Shown here piece after piece: positions 7,971 through 15,405 of a stretch of DNA of 33,551 nt (position 1 is its first letter; each line of letters opens with the position of its first letter). The DNA comes from CAZBGQ01 sp964491515 (GTDB taxonomy: Bacteria; Patescibacteriota; Gracilibacteria; UBA1369; UBA12473): NCBI GenBank assembly GCA_964491515.1, contig CAZBGQ010000020.1:1-33551 (forward strand), read 5' to 3'. The notes beneath the pieces were generated by a model. That model did not search any database and was not told the origin of the DNA. It worked only from the letters and a program-made list of their open reading frames with translations. Made by a program: the position numbers and the translations under genes.

Positions 7971-10317
7971 GCGCGCCTTCCAGGGCCAGCGCAATAACCT
8001 TTGACGCCTCTCCGCGTGTCATCAAATTTCCCGGCCGAAACTGTCCATCCGAATAACCATTTATGAGTCCCAATTCATGGGCGGTCCCTATATAAGAGGA
8101 AAACCAGGCGTTGCCTGTCACATCTGGGAATGTTCCCCCTTTATAAGTAGAAAGAGAAACATCAAATCCCTGAAGGATGAGTTTCATGGCTTCCGCTCGA
8201 TTGATTGAATCATTGGGACGAAAGTTTCCATCTGAATAACCACCAGCAATGCCTTGTTCGTAAGCAGTTTCTACATATTGGACAAACCAATCAGTCCGTT
8301 CAACATCGAAAAAATAGTCATCGTACGTTGTTCTGAATTCTTTCACTCCAGCTGCCTCCATCACCATCTTTAGTAGCTCAGCTCGTGTGACTTGCCGATC
8401 AGGGGCCAGATCTCCACCAGAATAACCACGAATAATGCCTCGGGTTTTGAGCGTTTCCATGTACGAGGAGGCCCAATGAAGCGATGTGGTAACGGTGGCA
8501 GAGGAAATATCTCCATCTTCATCTTTAACCTCCACACGGACTACATTCTCACCGGTTTGAGTGAAGCGCGTGTTGCGCGTTTTAGATCGACTCCATGAGG
8601 TATCGTACTGAATGTCGTTTCCTCCTTTATAATCAAAATCCCAGCGAAACCAGAGGTCTGATTGAGCGGTTTCTCCATCAGAAGAGGCGGAAGCATCAAG
8701 GTGGAAAATAGTGGAAAAAGTGCCGGACGTCTCATCCACGGTTAGGCGTGCAGAAGGAGCGGTGCTGGCCACAATTTCGATGGATTGAGCCGCCATAGAC
8801 ATGGATCCCTCTGGGTCTCTAATCTGTAATTTAGCAGAGTAGCTTCCTGCCTGCTCATATTGATGAGAGACAGTTTTATCACGTTCGAAGGGGGTGTCCC
8901 AGGTCCCGTCTCCTTCCCAATCCCAGCGTGCTTCTAATTGAGACGTTGAGTATTGACTGTCAGATGAGTCGGAGGCATCAAAGTGAAACAAAGAACCGGG
9001 TGTGCCCTGTGTGATGTCTACCTTTAACACCGGAACTGGAGCATCATTTGCAACCACGGTCACCGTTCTTTCTGCCGTGTCTCGCCGATTTTCGGAATCT
9101 CTAACTTCTAGAATGATGATATACGCTCCGACATCTAAATAGCGATGTTCGGCCGATTTTTGAGTGTCAAAATCAGTGTCCCATTCTTCATCTCCATCAA
9201 AATCCCATCGTACTTGCAGATCGATTGAAGACGTTTCCTCATCTTGAGAACCGGACGCATTGAATGTGAATTGAGTGCTGGTGGTACCAATGAGCGCATC
9301 TCCACCTAACCCTCGGTCTGAGCTGATTGAGAAACTGGCCTCGGGTGCCAAATCATCTGCCGTTACTGAAACTCTAACCGTTACTTCATCGGTATTTCCA
9401 TCTGTGTCTCGGACTTGAAGCATTGGGTCGAACTCTCCAGGTCCATCATAGCTAAAGGTATGAGTATTTTCTGTTCCCCAGTCTATTTCAAAAACACCAT
9501 CTCCATTGAAGTCCCATCTATAGCTCAAGTCTCGTCCATCCTGCCGATCGAAAGAATTGGAGCCATCAAAGTGAAAAAGACCTCCAGCCACACCACTAGT
9601 AGGGGAGACCATAAATGACGCTTGGGGAGTCCCACTAAAAGTCACATAAACAAAGGAGGGATCACCTAAGTTATCCTGATCATATCCAATAAGGGTTTGC
9701 GTGTCCCCACTTGGATTTTTCACCTGAAGACGGGGAGTGTAGTAGCCGGTTGAAGGATAAACATGTGAAACAGTACGAGAAGTACTATAGGAGGTATCCC
9801 ACGTGCCATCCCCATTGAAATCCCATCGGAACTGATAGCTATCCGTATTTTGACCTCCGGGAGTAGAGACTGAGGCTTCAAACTCAAACTGCTCATTGGT
9901 ATCTCCAGAAAGCGGTGAGACCGTAAACCAAGAGTCAAATCCCAACGATTGCTGAACAGTTAAGGTATTAAAAACCCGATCAACGAGACCATCTGCATCG
10001 CGAACTTCGAGTGCGATCGTTTTTCTCTCAGGAGATGGATCAGACGTATTATAAACGTGTGTCACCGTTGAATCATTGTCCCAATCAGTATATTGGCCGC
10101 CAGATGTATAGTTAAAATTCCAGCGATAATCCAGTCCATTGGTTAGTCCACGATGATCGCGAGAATCAGACGCATCAAACTGAAATTCAGTTGTTGCCGT
10201 TCCCACGCTCGAAGAAATAGTGAAGCTGGCACTGGGTTCTAGCCCTTCTGCACTAAGCAAGGCTGGTGCTAACACCAAACCCACAGCCAACCACAACGAA
10301 ATAAATTTATGACGCAT
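7966..10317 (-). CDS. Surface protein with six PKD domains and three SLH domains
   Basis: A 783-residue exported protein likely anchored to the wall or S-layer. The signal peptide is residues 1-23 (cleavage near LSA/EG). Six PKD-type beta-sandwich domains of about 95-100 residues follow (about 25-610). Each has F.FDAS.S, a RWDF(N/D)GDG.WDT core and a closing L.V.D..G strand; the D.DGDG-like loops suggest calcium binding. Three SLH domains occupy about residues 615-783, with GIIRGYSGG, GIAGGYSDG and GLINGYSDG as their signature turns and ITRAE-like helices (VTRAELLKM, INRAEAMKL, MTRGEASKV). SLH triplets typically bind pyruvylated cell-wall polysaccharide. The gene starts inside the 3' end of proS (11-base overlap) with no promoter of its own seen, so it should be co-transcribed with proS. 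Confidence 0.92.
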   Translation of the reverse strand: MRHKFISLWLAVGLVLAPALLSAEGLEPSASFTISSSVGTATTEFQFDASDSRDHRGLTNGLDYRWNFNYTSGGQYTDWDNDSTVTHVYNTSDPSPERKTIALEVRDADGLVDRVFNTLTVQQSLGFDSWFTVSPLSGDTNEQFEFEASVSTPGGQNTDSYQFRWDFNGDGTWDTSYSTSRTVSHVYPSTGYYTPRLQVKNPSGDTQTLIGYDQDNLGDPSFVYVTFSGTPQASFMVSPTSGVAGGLFHFDGSNSFDRQDGRDLSYRWDFNGDGVFEIDWGTENTHTFSYDGPGEFDPMLQVRDTDGNTDEVTVRVSVTADDLAPEASFSISSDRGLGGDALIGTTSTQFTFNASGSQDEETSSIDLQVRWDFDGDEEWDTDFDTQKSAEHRYLDVGAYIIILEVRDSENRRDTAERTVTVVANDAPVPVLKVDITQGTPGSLFHFDASDSSDSQYSTSQLEARWDWEGDGTWDTPFERDKTVSHQYEQAGSYSAKLQIRDPEGSMSMAAQSIEIVASTAPSARLTVDETSGTFSTIFHLDASASSDGETAQSDLWFRWDFDYKGGNDIQYDTSWSRSKTRNTRFTQTGENVVRVEVKDEDGDISSATVTTSLHWASSYMETLKTRGIIRGYSGGDLAPDRQVTRAELLKMVMEAAGVKEFRTTYDDYFFDVERTDWFVQYVETAYEQGIAGGYSDGNFRPNDSINRAEAMKLILQGFDVSLSTYKGGTFPDVTGNAWFSSYIGTAHELGLINGYSDGQFRPGNLMTRGEASKVIALALEGAL

Positions 10318-12031
10318 AATAGTCAGAGAGAGAGGGGACTAAATCAGATTCAGATACAATCTTACTCTCTTCGGAGTCTCGTTCTTTCCATTCCAGCCCT
10401 CCTTGTTCCAGCGCTCGGGCACTGATGACTAAACGCACGGGAATTCCAATCAAATCCGCATCTTTAAACTTCCCGCCAGCTCCGATATTTCGGTCGTCCC
10501 ACAGGACTTCAAATCCCGCTTCAGTAAGTTGAATATATAAGGCCTGTGCTTTTTCCTTTGTGCTGTCGTCTTTTCCTAGATCAATCAAATGAACCTGATA
10601 TGGCGCCACCGACTTTGGCCAAACCATTCCCTTGTCATCATGATGAACTTCCAAAATCGTGCCCATCGTTCGCCCAATTCCAATCCCATAACATCCCATA
10701 TAAAAAGGCTTAGCTTTTCCATCGGAATCGGTGAACACAGCACCGCTCATTTTGTCAGTATAGTGAGTTCCTAATTGAAAAATATTGCCGACTTCAATCC
10801 CACGGGCACTAACCAGTGGTCGCCCATCTTGGGTTATAGCGTCGTCTGAAGGAAGTGCAATGTCTCCCTCTAAATCCACTTGGAAATCACGGTCAATGTT
10901 CATGTTATGTAAGTCGAGGTTCTTTTTGTTTGCGCCTCCATAGGCATTATTAATGGTTCGTAGTGAGTCGTCGGTCACTACAATCAATTCAACTCCTTCA
11001 GCAAGGTTGTCCTTAATTCCCACAGGAGAAATAAATCCCGGCTCAGACCCTACTTGAGTGCGAATTTCTGAATCGGTGGCAGCTCTAAGTTGAAGTACAT
11101 TGGCCACCTTCTTTAGTTTTTGCTCATTAACACTATAATCTCCGCGAATAATGGCCAAAACAAATCGTCCCTTTTCATCCACAAAAAGAACATCCTTTAT
11201 TTGTTGCCAGAGCGGCATCTTGTGAAACTCGACACCATCTTCCATGGTCGTCCCGCGAACCGCCTCAACTTCCTTCAAGGGTTTCAGTTCCTCGTCTACA
11301 TTTTTCTGTTCCTTCTTAAATAGAACAACTTCTTCATGAGCAGCATATTCTCCATCTTCGGTCATCAAAAATCGACTTTCACCGACATCAGATACCACTA
11401 CAAATTCATGGCAGTAATCTCCGCCAATGTACCCATTATCAGATTCAATCGAAATAGCTTCCAGGCCGCATCGCTCAAAAATTCGCTCATATTTAGACCA
11501 CATGGAATCATACTCTTTTTTGAAGTCAGCTTCATCGGCATGAAAGGAATAGGCATCCTTCATTAGAAATTCACGCACACGTAGAAGGCCACCTCGAGCT
11601 CGTTTTTCATCTCTGAATTTCTGCGAAAACTGATAAATATTGAAAGGAAGGTCTTTGTAGCTGATGTTAAATTTTCGAACCAAGTCCACCATCATTTCTT
11701 CGGCCGTACCGCCCAAAGCAAAGGACGCCCCACGATGGTCTTGGATGGTCATGAGTTCAAATCCAACACTAGACGTGCGATTAGTTTCTTCCCACAACTC
11801 AAGAGGGTGGAGGACCGGAGTGATCATTTTCTGAGCCCCAGCCACGGTCATCTCTTCTTCGACAATCTTAACAATTTTATCTCGCACTCTCATTCCCAGT
11901 GGTAAGAAATAGTATCGACCAGCCACTGATTCGCGAATGAATCCAGCCTGGTAGAGCAACTTGTGACTGATCAATGCGATGTCTCCTGAGACATCTTTGA
12001 CCGTCTTTCCAAATAGTTGAGAGTAACGCAT
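10307..12031 (-). CDS. proS: Prolyl-tRNA synthetase
   Basis: Cytoplasmic class II aminoacyl-tRNA synthetase that charges tRNA-Pro. It is about 574 residues, normal for the long bacterial ProRS. It begins MRYSQLFGKTVKD. Motif 2 is visible in KFRDEKRARGGLLRVREF, and motif 3 in CYGIGIGRTMG. Between them lies an insertion of about 170 residues (GRFVLAIIRGDYSVNEQKL to about DIALPS) matching the YbaK-like editing domain that removes alanine from tRNA-Pro. The C-terminal anticodon-binding domain follows (VAPYQVHLIDLG onward, with LWDDRNIGAGGKFKDADLIG). An upstream TTG at 12055 is in frame but lies inside the -10 box, so ATG 12031 is preferred. It overlaps the following SLH gene by 11 bases. Confidence 0.95.
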   Translation of the reverse strand: MRYSQLFGKTVKDVSGDIALISHKLLYQAGFIRESVAGRYYFLPLGMRVRDKIVKIVEEEMTVAGAQKMITPVLHPLELWEETNRTSSVGFELMTIQDHRGASFALGGTAEEMMVDLVRKFNISYKDLPFNIYQFSQKFRDEKRARGGLLRVREFLMKDAYSFHADEADFKKEYDSMWSKYERIFERCGLEAISIESDNGYIGGDYCHEFVVVSDVGESRFLMTEDGEYAAHEEVVLFKKEQKNVDEELKPLKEVEAVRGTTMEDGVEFHKMPLWQQIKDVLFVDEKGRFVLAIIRGDYSVNEQKLKKVANVLQLRAATDSEIRTQVGSEPGFISPVGIKDNLAEGVELIVVTDDSLRTINNAYGGANKKNLDLHNMNIDRDFQVDLEGDIALPSDDAITQDGRPLVSARGIEVGNIFQLGTHYTDKMSGAVFTDSDGKAKPFYMGCYGIGIGRTMGTILEVHHDDKGMVWPKSVAPYQVHLIDLGKDDSTKEKAQALYIQLTEAGFEVLWDDRNIGAGGKFKDADLIGIPVRLVISARALEQGGLEWKERDSEESKIVSESDLVPSLSDYYAS

Positions 12032-12054
12032 AAATATATCTAAAAACTTAGCCA

Positions 12055-12060
12055 ATCATA
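12055..12060 (-). promoter_or_regulatory. Extended -10 of the proS operon
   Basis: TGC followed by TATGAT on the minus strand; the -35 at normal spacing is poor, as is usual for extended -10 promoters. Transcription would start near 12048, 17 bases before ATG 12031. Confidence 0.45.
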
Positions 12061-12091
12061 GCAGAGCTTGAAGAAAAGATCTACTCCTGCT

Positions 12092-12134
12092 GAATAGTGA
12101 TTAATCGGCTGTTAAATCACCTGCGTCACTATTC
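12092..12134 (-). other. Two alternative hairpins at the end of the gp47-like gene
   Basis: GAATAGTGA (12092-12100) can pair over 9 bases with TCACTATTC (12126-12134). Alternatively GTGATT (12097-12102) can pair with AATCAC (12115-12120). The two exclude each other. The outer stem contains the gp47-like stop codon; there is no directly following U-tract, so a terminator role is uncertain. Confidence 0.4.
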
Positions 12135-13937
12135 TTCGACATTTCCCCCTACTAGTAATTCAAAGCTTTTCTCATCCATCTTAATTTCAATGTTTTCGAA
12201 CACAGTTGGGATAGTAGGCGCCCAGACAGGCCAGCTAGAAATCGTAACTTTGTTCACTTCAGGTAGGTTTTGTACGTAGTCTTCGGCCTCCTTAACAGGC
12301 TTGCCGGCAATATGTTCTTTTATCTTTTTTATGAGTCGTGCTCCACTTTCATCTTCTGGGTTGAGGTCATAGGCTTCAATCCCCTTAAGTGTTGCGGTTA
12401 GCTTAATCTGCCCAGGCGTTTCACCCACTTCAAAAATTTCATATGAAATAGAGTCTGGATCGAGTCGAACCAAGGTTTTATCGGGACTCTTACGGGTGAG
12501 TAGCTCTTCCCGGAGGATGGTTTGAAATTCATCCTGGTTGAACGCGAACCCAGATACTTCTAGGCTACCTTTGACTTCAAAGTCATCTTGGATGGACTCG
12601 ACCAAATAAGAGGGGATACTGATATTTGGTTCTTCTGAGAAAATGGAATTGTAGCCTGTTAATAACTCGAGATTAGTTTGGTTAAGAGAATTGCGATGAG
12701 TCACCTCGTCCAGAAGGACTTGCTCTCTACTCGACGCCAAATTGCCTCCCATTAGGATTGATGACGCATCCAAATCCTCTTGGGTCACCTTGAGCGTCAC
12801 CAAAGTTGTGCCTCCAGTAAAAGCAGTACTGCTGCGAGCATAAAGCTCTTTTTGGCTTTCCTCCCTAAGTCCGGGGAGAACAAATGAACTTGGTCCAATA
12901 TTTCCTTTTTGTCCAATAACACGGCCATACGCATCCACTTCATCGGCAAGGACAGGGACCTCAATGGTTCCAGGGCCATCGATATTGGCACGTGGAACGG
13001 TCACCGCTTCTTGGGTTCGGAAAACATAACCATCTTCAGTTTGAAATCTGGTGAAAGCCACAAGCGGCCATTGCGTGCCACGTTCATTGATCACAGTAAT
13101 ACTGCCCGCAGCATTGGTGCCATCAAAAATCTGACCGGTGGCAGTATAAGTAAGTGATTTCTCAATGGTCGTATCAATCGGGAAATAAGCGAGGACATGT
13201 CCTGGCGTTCCTAGAGAAGGTCTTGTTCCATAGCGGGTGGCATCAGCAAGGGTGATATTCACGCTTTGATCCACTACATTTGAGCGGGGAATGACAGTGA
13301 CGGTGGCGCCGGGTAAGGCTATATAGCTTATAATAAGAAGGATACAAAGACTTGCGACCACCAAGGTTCCAAGTGTTTTGGCACTGGGAGCACCTAACGC
13401 AAACCGAGAAGGTTCTTTTGTGAGTTGGCGATTTTTCCTAAAAGCATCAATCCGTTCACGCAAGGCCTGAATAGAAAATGATCGTGAGGTTTTGGCCTGT
13501 TTAACCACGTCAAAAATAGACAGCTTTTTCTCGCGGAGCCGTTGAGGACGATCATCCCTAACCTCGTTACTGGCTGCCGCAATGGGGAAATGAAGTTCCT
13601 CTGGAGCATCCGCTGGTGTTTCAGAAATAGGGGTACGAGACGCCTCGGGTGGTCTAAGCTGATCAAATACGGGAATCTCTGCCTGATGAGCTAGTTTCAT
13701 CCCAACTGAATCAGACGTAATGATCGAGAGTGATTTTTTGATGTCATTCATCTTTTTCTTCAAAATACTCAAATTCACAACGCTCTGAAACAATACCGCT
13801 CGTTCGGGGACCACCAAATAGACATCTTTATAATTGAGTCGTTCAATACGTTCATAAACAGACGTGATTTCTTCATCAAGCTCCACATAGAGCACCTTAC
13901 GTTTGGAGATTTGTTTGATGGGGATCTCGTCAGGCAT
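12129..13937 (-). CDS. gp47/baseplate-J-like membrane protein
   Basis: A 602-residue bitopic protein. Residues about 12-100 form a cytoplasmic alpha/beta domain (KVLYVELDEEITSVYERI, DVYLVVPERA, SIITSDSVGMKLAHQAEIPVF). A basic, disordered stretch follows, then a single membrane helix at about 188-209 (TLVVASLCILLIISYIAL). The outside part (about 215-602) is beta-rich. It carries the pattern TATGQIFDGTNAAGSITVIN, then FRTQEAVTVPRA, commonly annotated in CPR genomes as baseplate J/gp47 family. It lies 9 bases after the FtsA/PilM-like gene in the same direction, so they are probably co-transcribed. No phage tail genes are near, so this is a cellular protein; a link between a cytoplasmic actin-like ATPase and the envelope is plausible. 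The exact role is not known to me. Confidence 0.75.
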   Translation of the reverse strand: MPDEIPIKQISKRKVLYVELDEEITSVYERIERLNYKDVYLVVPERAVLFQSVVNLSILKKKMNDIKKSLSIITSDSVGMKLAHQAEIPVFDQLRPPEASRTPISETPADAPEELHFPIAAASNEVRDDRPQRLREKKLSIFDVVKQAKTSRSFSIQALRERIDAFRKNRQLTKEPSRFALGAPSAKTLGTLVVASLCILLIISYIALPGATVTVIPRSNVVDQSVNITLADATRYGTRPSLGTPGHVLAYFPIDTTIEKSLTYTATGQIFDGTNAAGSITVINERGTQWPLVAFTRFQTEDGYVFRTQEAVTVPRANIDGPGTIEVPVLADEVDAYGRVIGQKGNIGPSSFVLPGLREESQKELYARSSTAFTGGTTLVTLKVTQEDLDASSILMGGNLASSREQVLLDEVTHRNSLNQTNLELLTGYNSIFSEEPNISIPSYLVESIQDDFEVKGSLEVSGFAFNQDEFQTILREELLTRKSPDKTLVRLDPDSISYEIFEVGETPGQIKLTATLKGIEAYDLNPEDESGARLIKKIKEHIAGKPVKEAEDYVQNLPEVNKVTISSWPVWAPTIPTVFENIEIKMDEKSFELLVGGNVEE

Positions 13938-13946
13938 GAATAAGGG

Positions 13947-15200
13947 TTAAACTTGCATAAGCCGCACAACCTTGCGCAAAATCGTAGTGAGTGATTGCTC
14001 CTCTCCGGACAACTCAACTCCCAATCCAGCAAGTGCGAGGGGAGTGATATCCTGAGGACTATGGAGCAGATTTGTTTTGTCAGTAACAGATGATAAATCA
14101 TGGGGATGCACAAAACTGACATGAGGTCGTCTTGCAAACGATAATTCTTTCCACCAATCTTGTTCAGACAAAATGACTTTGAGATCTGGCAGCTGAGAAC
14201 CTCCGCCGCACAATAAAATTTTAGTGGGGAGCATATCAATGTTAGTCAATTCAGAAAGGGTCAACTTAACACCTGTAAGCCACACTTCAGCATCGGCTTT
14301 GAGTGCATTATGAACGATTTTATGAGACTGCTTCTCAAGACGATTGCCCGCATAGGCCAACTTGATTTCTTCAGCTTCTGAAAAAGAAACATTCAGATTT
14401 TGAGATAAACGCTTAGTGAAACTGCGGCCTCCTATAGTGAACATTTTGGTTCCGGCCAATGTGCCATTTTTTATGACAGCTATATCCGTGGTCCCGCCTC
14501 CGACGTCCATCAAAATTACATTGGATTGATCTTGTCGTTCAGAGCCAAAGGAGCGTGCCAAGGCATAGGGTTCGGCGGTGATGGCCAAAAGTCCGATGCC
14601 CAATTCAGCAGCAATAGTTTGTAGAACCCCATAGTGAACTAAGGGCGAAAATGCATTAAAAACACTAATCACAACTTCATTACCCTGGAATCCAATGGGA
14701 TTCGGAACACGATAGTCATCTACCTTTACGTCCATGATTGCTGCGCTCACTAATTTTACATCGATCTCATTGTAGCCCGTTTCATACGCCATCTCGGCGC
14801 GCATCTGTTCGAACGCCTTCCACTGAACTTTATGGATAATATTTTTAAGTTCTTCAAAATGAATTTTATTATGAGGCTCATGACGTCGATAGCGAATAGT
14901 ACGAGTGGCGCCCTTAACCAATTCTCCGGCAATTCCCATGACAAGTTGATCTGGAGTAATAGAAGAAATTCGTTCAGCCTCCGAGATGGCTTCCTTGCAA
15001 TGGCGAATGACTGCAGCAATGTCCGTAACCGCCCCACTCTGCATTTCTCCAATGTTTTGGCGGGCCTTCCCCACGCCTAAAACATGTCCCTGATTTCCCT
15101 CAACCTTCACTACAAGCGCTTTCACAAATTCTGTGCCGATATCGAGCGCCAATAGGGATTGGCCCGAATGCTTTAACTTGGAGCGCAAAAAATGAAACAT
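13947..15200 (-). CDS. FtsA/PilM-family actin-like ATPase
   Basis: A 417-residue cytoplasmic ATPase of the actin/Hsp70 fold. Phosphate-1 motif LLALDIGTEFVKALV lies at about residues 16-30, phosphate-2 ILMDVGGGTTDIAVI at about 228-243, and the adenosine motif ILLCGGGSQLPDLK further on. A typical FtsA/PilM insertion (1C/SHS2-like, LVSAAIMDVKVDDYRV region) sits between the first two. The C-terminus ends in a short amphipathic-looking helix (ILRKVVRLMQV), like the membrane-targeting tail of FtsA, which favours FtsA over PilM. However no ftsZ, pilN or pilO is in the window, so I leave the symbol blank. FtsA tethers FtsZ filaments to the membrane; PilM organises type IV pili. The gene is followed by the gp47-like protein. 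A promoter ends only 9 bases before the ATG, giving an almost leaderless mRNA. Confidence 0.82.
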   Translation of the reverse strand: MFHFLRSKLKHSGQSLLALDIGTEFVKALVVKVEGNQGHVLGVGKARQNIGEMQSGAVTDIAAVIRHCKEAISEAERISSITPDQLVMGIAGELVKGATRTIRYRRHEPHNKIHFEELKNIIHKVQWKAFEQMRAEMAYETGYNEIDVKLVSAAIMDVKVDDYRVPNPIGFQGNEVVISVFNAFSPLVHYGVLQTIAAELGIGLLAITAEPYALARSFGSERQDQSNVILMDVGGGTTDIAVIKNGTLAGTKMFTIGGRSFTKRLSQNLNVSFSEAEEIKLAYAGNRLEKQSHKIVHNALKADAEVWLTGVKLTLSELTNIDMLPTKILLCGGGSQLPDLKVILSEQDWWKELSFARRPHVSFVHPHDLSSVTDKTNLLHSPQDITPLALAGLGVELSGEEQSLTTILRKVVRLMQV

Positions 15201-15209
15201 GGTAGAACT

Positions 15210-15238
15210 ACTCTAGCGCAAACCTGTTGCTCGGGCAA
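15210..15238 (-). promoter_or_regulatory. Promoter of the FtsA-like operon
   Basis: On the minus strand TTGCCC (15238-15233) and TAGAGT (15215-15210) are 17 bases apart. Transcription would start about 3-4 bases before the ATG at 15200, so the message is effectively leaderless. Confidence 0.5.
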
Positions 15239-15315
15239 CGCCAAAGACATTAATAGCGGAAGATCGCCACAGGAATAATTAACGGCTAAAACAAGGGGAA
15301 ATCAGGGGCTACTAA

Positions 15316-15344
15316 TTGACAAAATAGAGATTGAATGGTATAAT
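15316..15344 (+). promoter_or_regulatory. Consensus sigma70 promoter of the Met-repeat surface protein
   Basis: Perfect TTGACA (15316-15321), 17-base spacer and perfect TATAAT (15339-15344), with the extended -10 TGG before it. It is the strongest promoter in the window, as expected for an abundant surface protein. Confidence 0.9.
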
Positions 15345-15350
15345 TATAAG

Positions 15351-15370
15351 AAGTACCTATCTCTGTACTT
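15351..15370 (+). other. 5' end hairpin in the Met-repeat gene leader
   Basis: AAGTAC (15351-15356) pairs with GTACTT (15365-15370) around an 8-base loop. It begins where transcription is predicted to start, so the mRNA would begin with a stem, a layout known to protect transcripts from 5' end decay. Confidence 0.45.
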
Positions 15371-15405
15371 TAAAAAAGTATTACTAATCATAACACAAAC
15401 ACACA

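Noticed and set aside
12032..12055. TTG 12055 as start of proS
   Set aside because: It is inside the -10 box; family members start at MRYSQ, encoded by ATG 12031.
12129..13937. Prophage baseplate gene
   Set aside because: It has a cytoplasmic domain and a membrane helix, and no other tail or phage genes are present.
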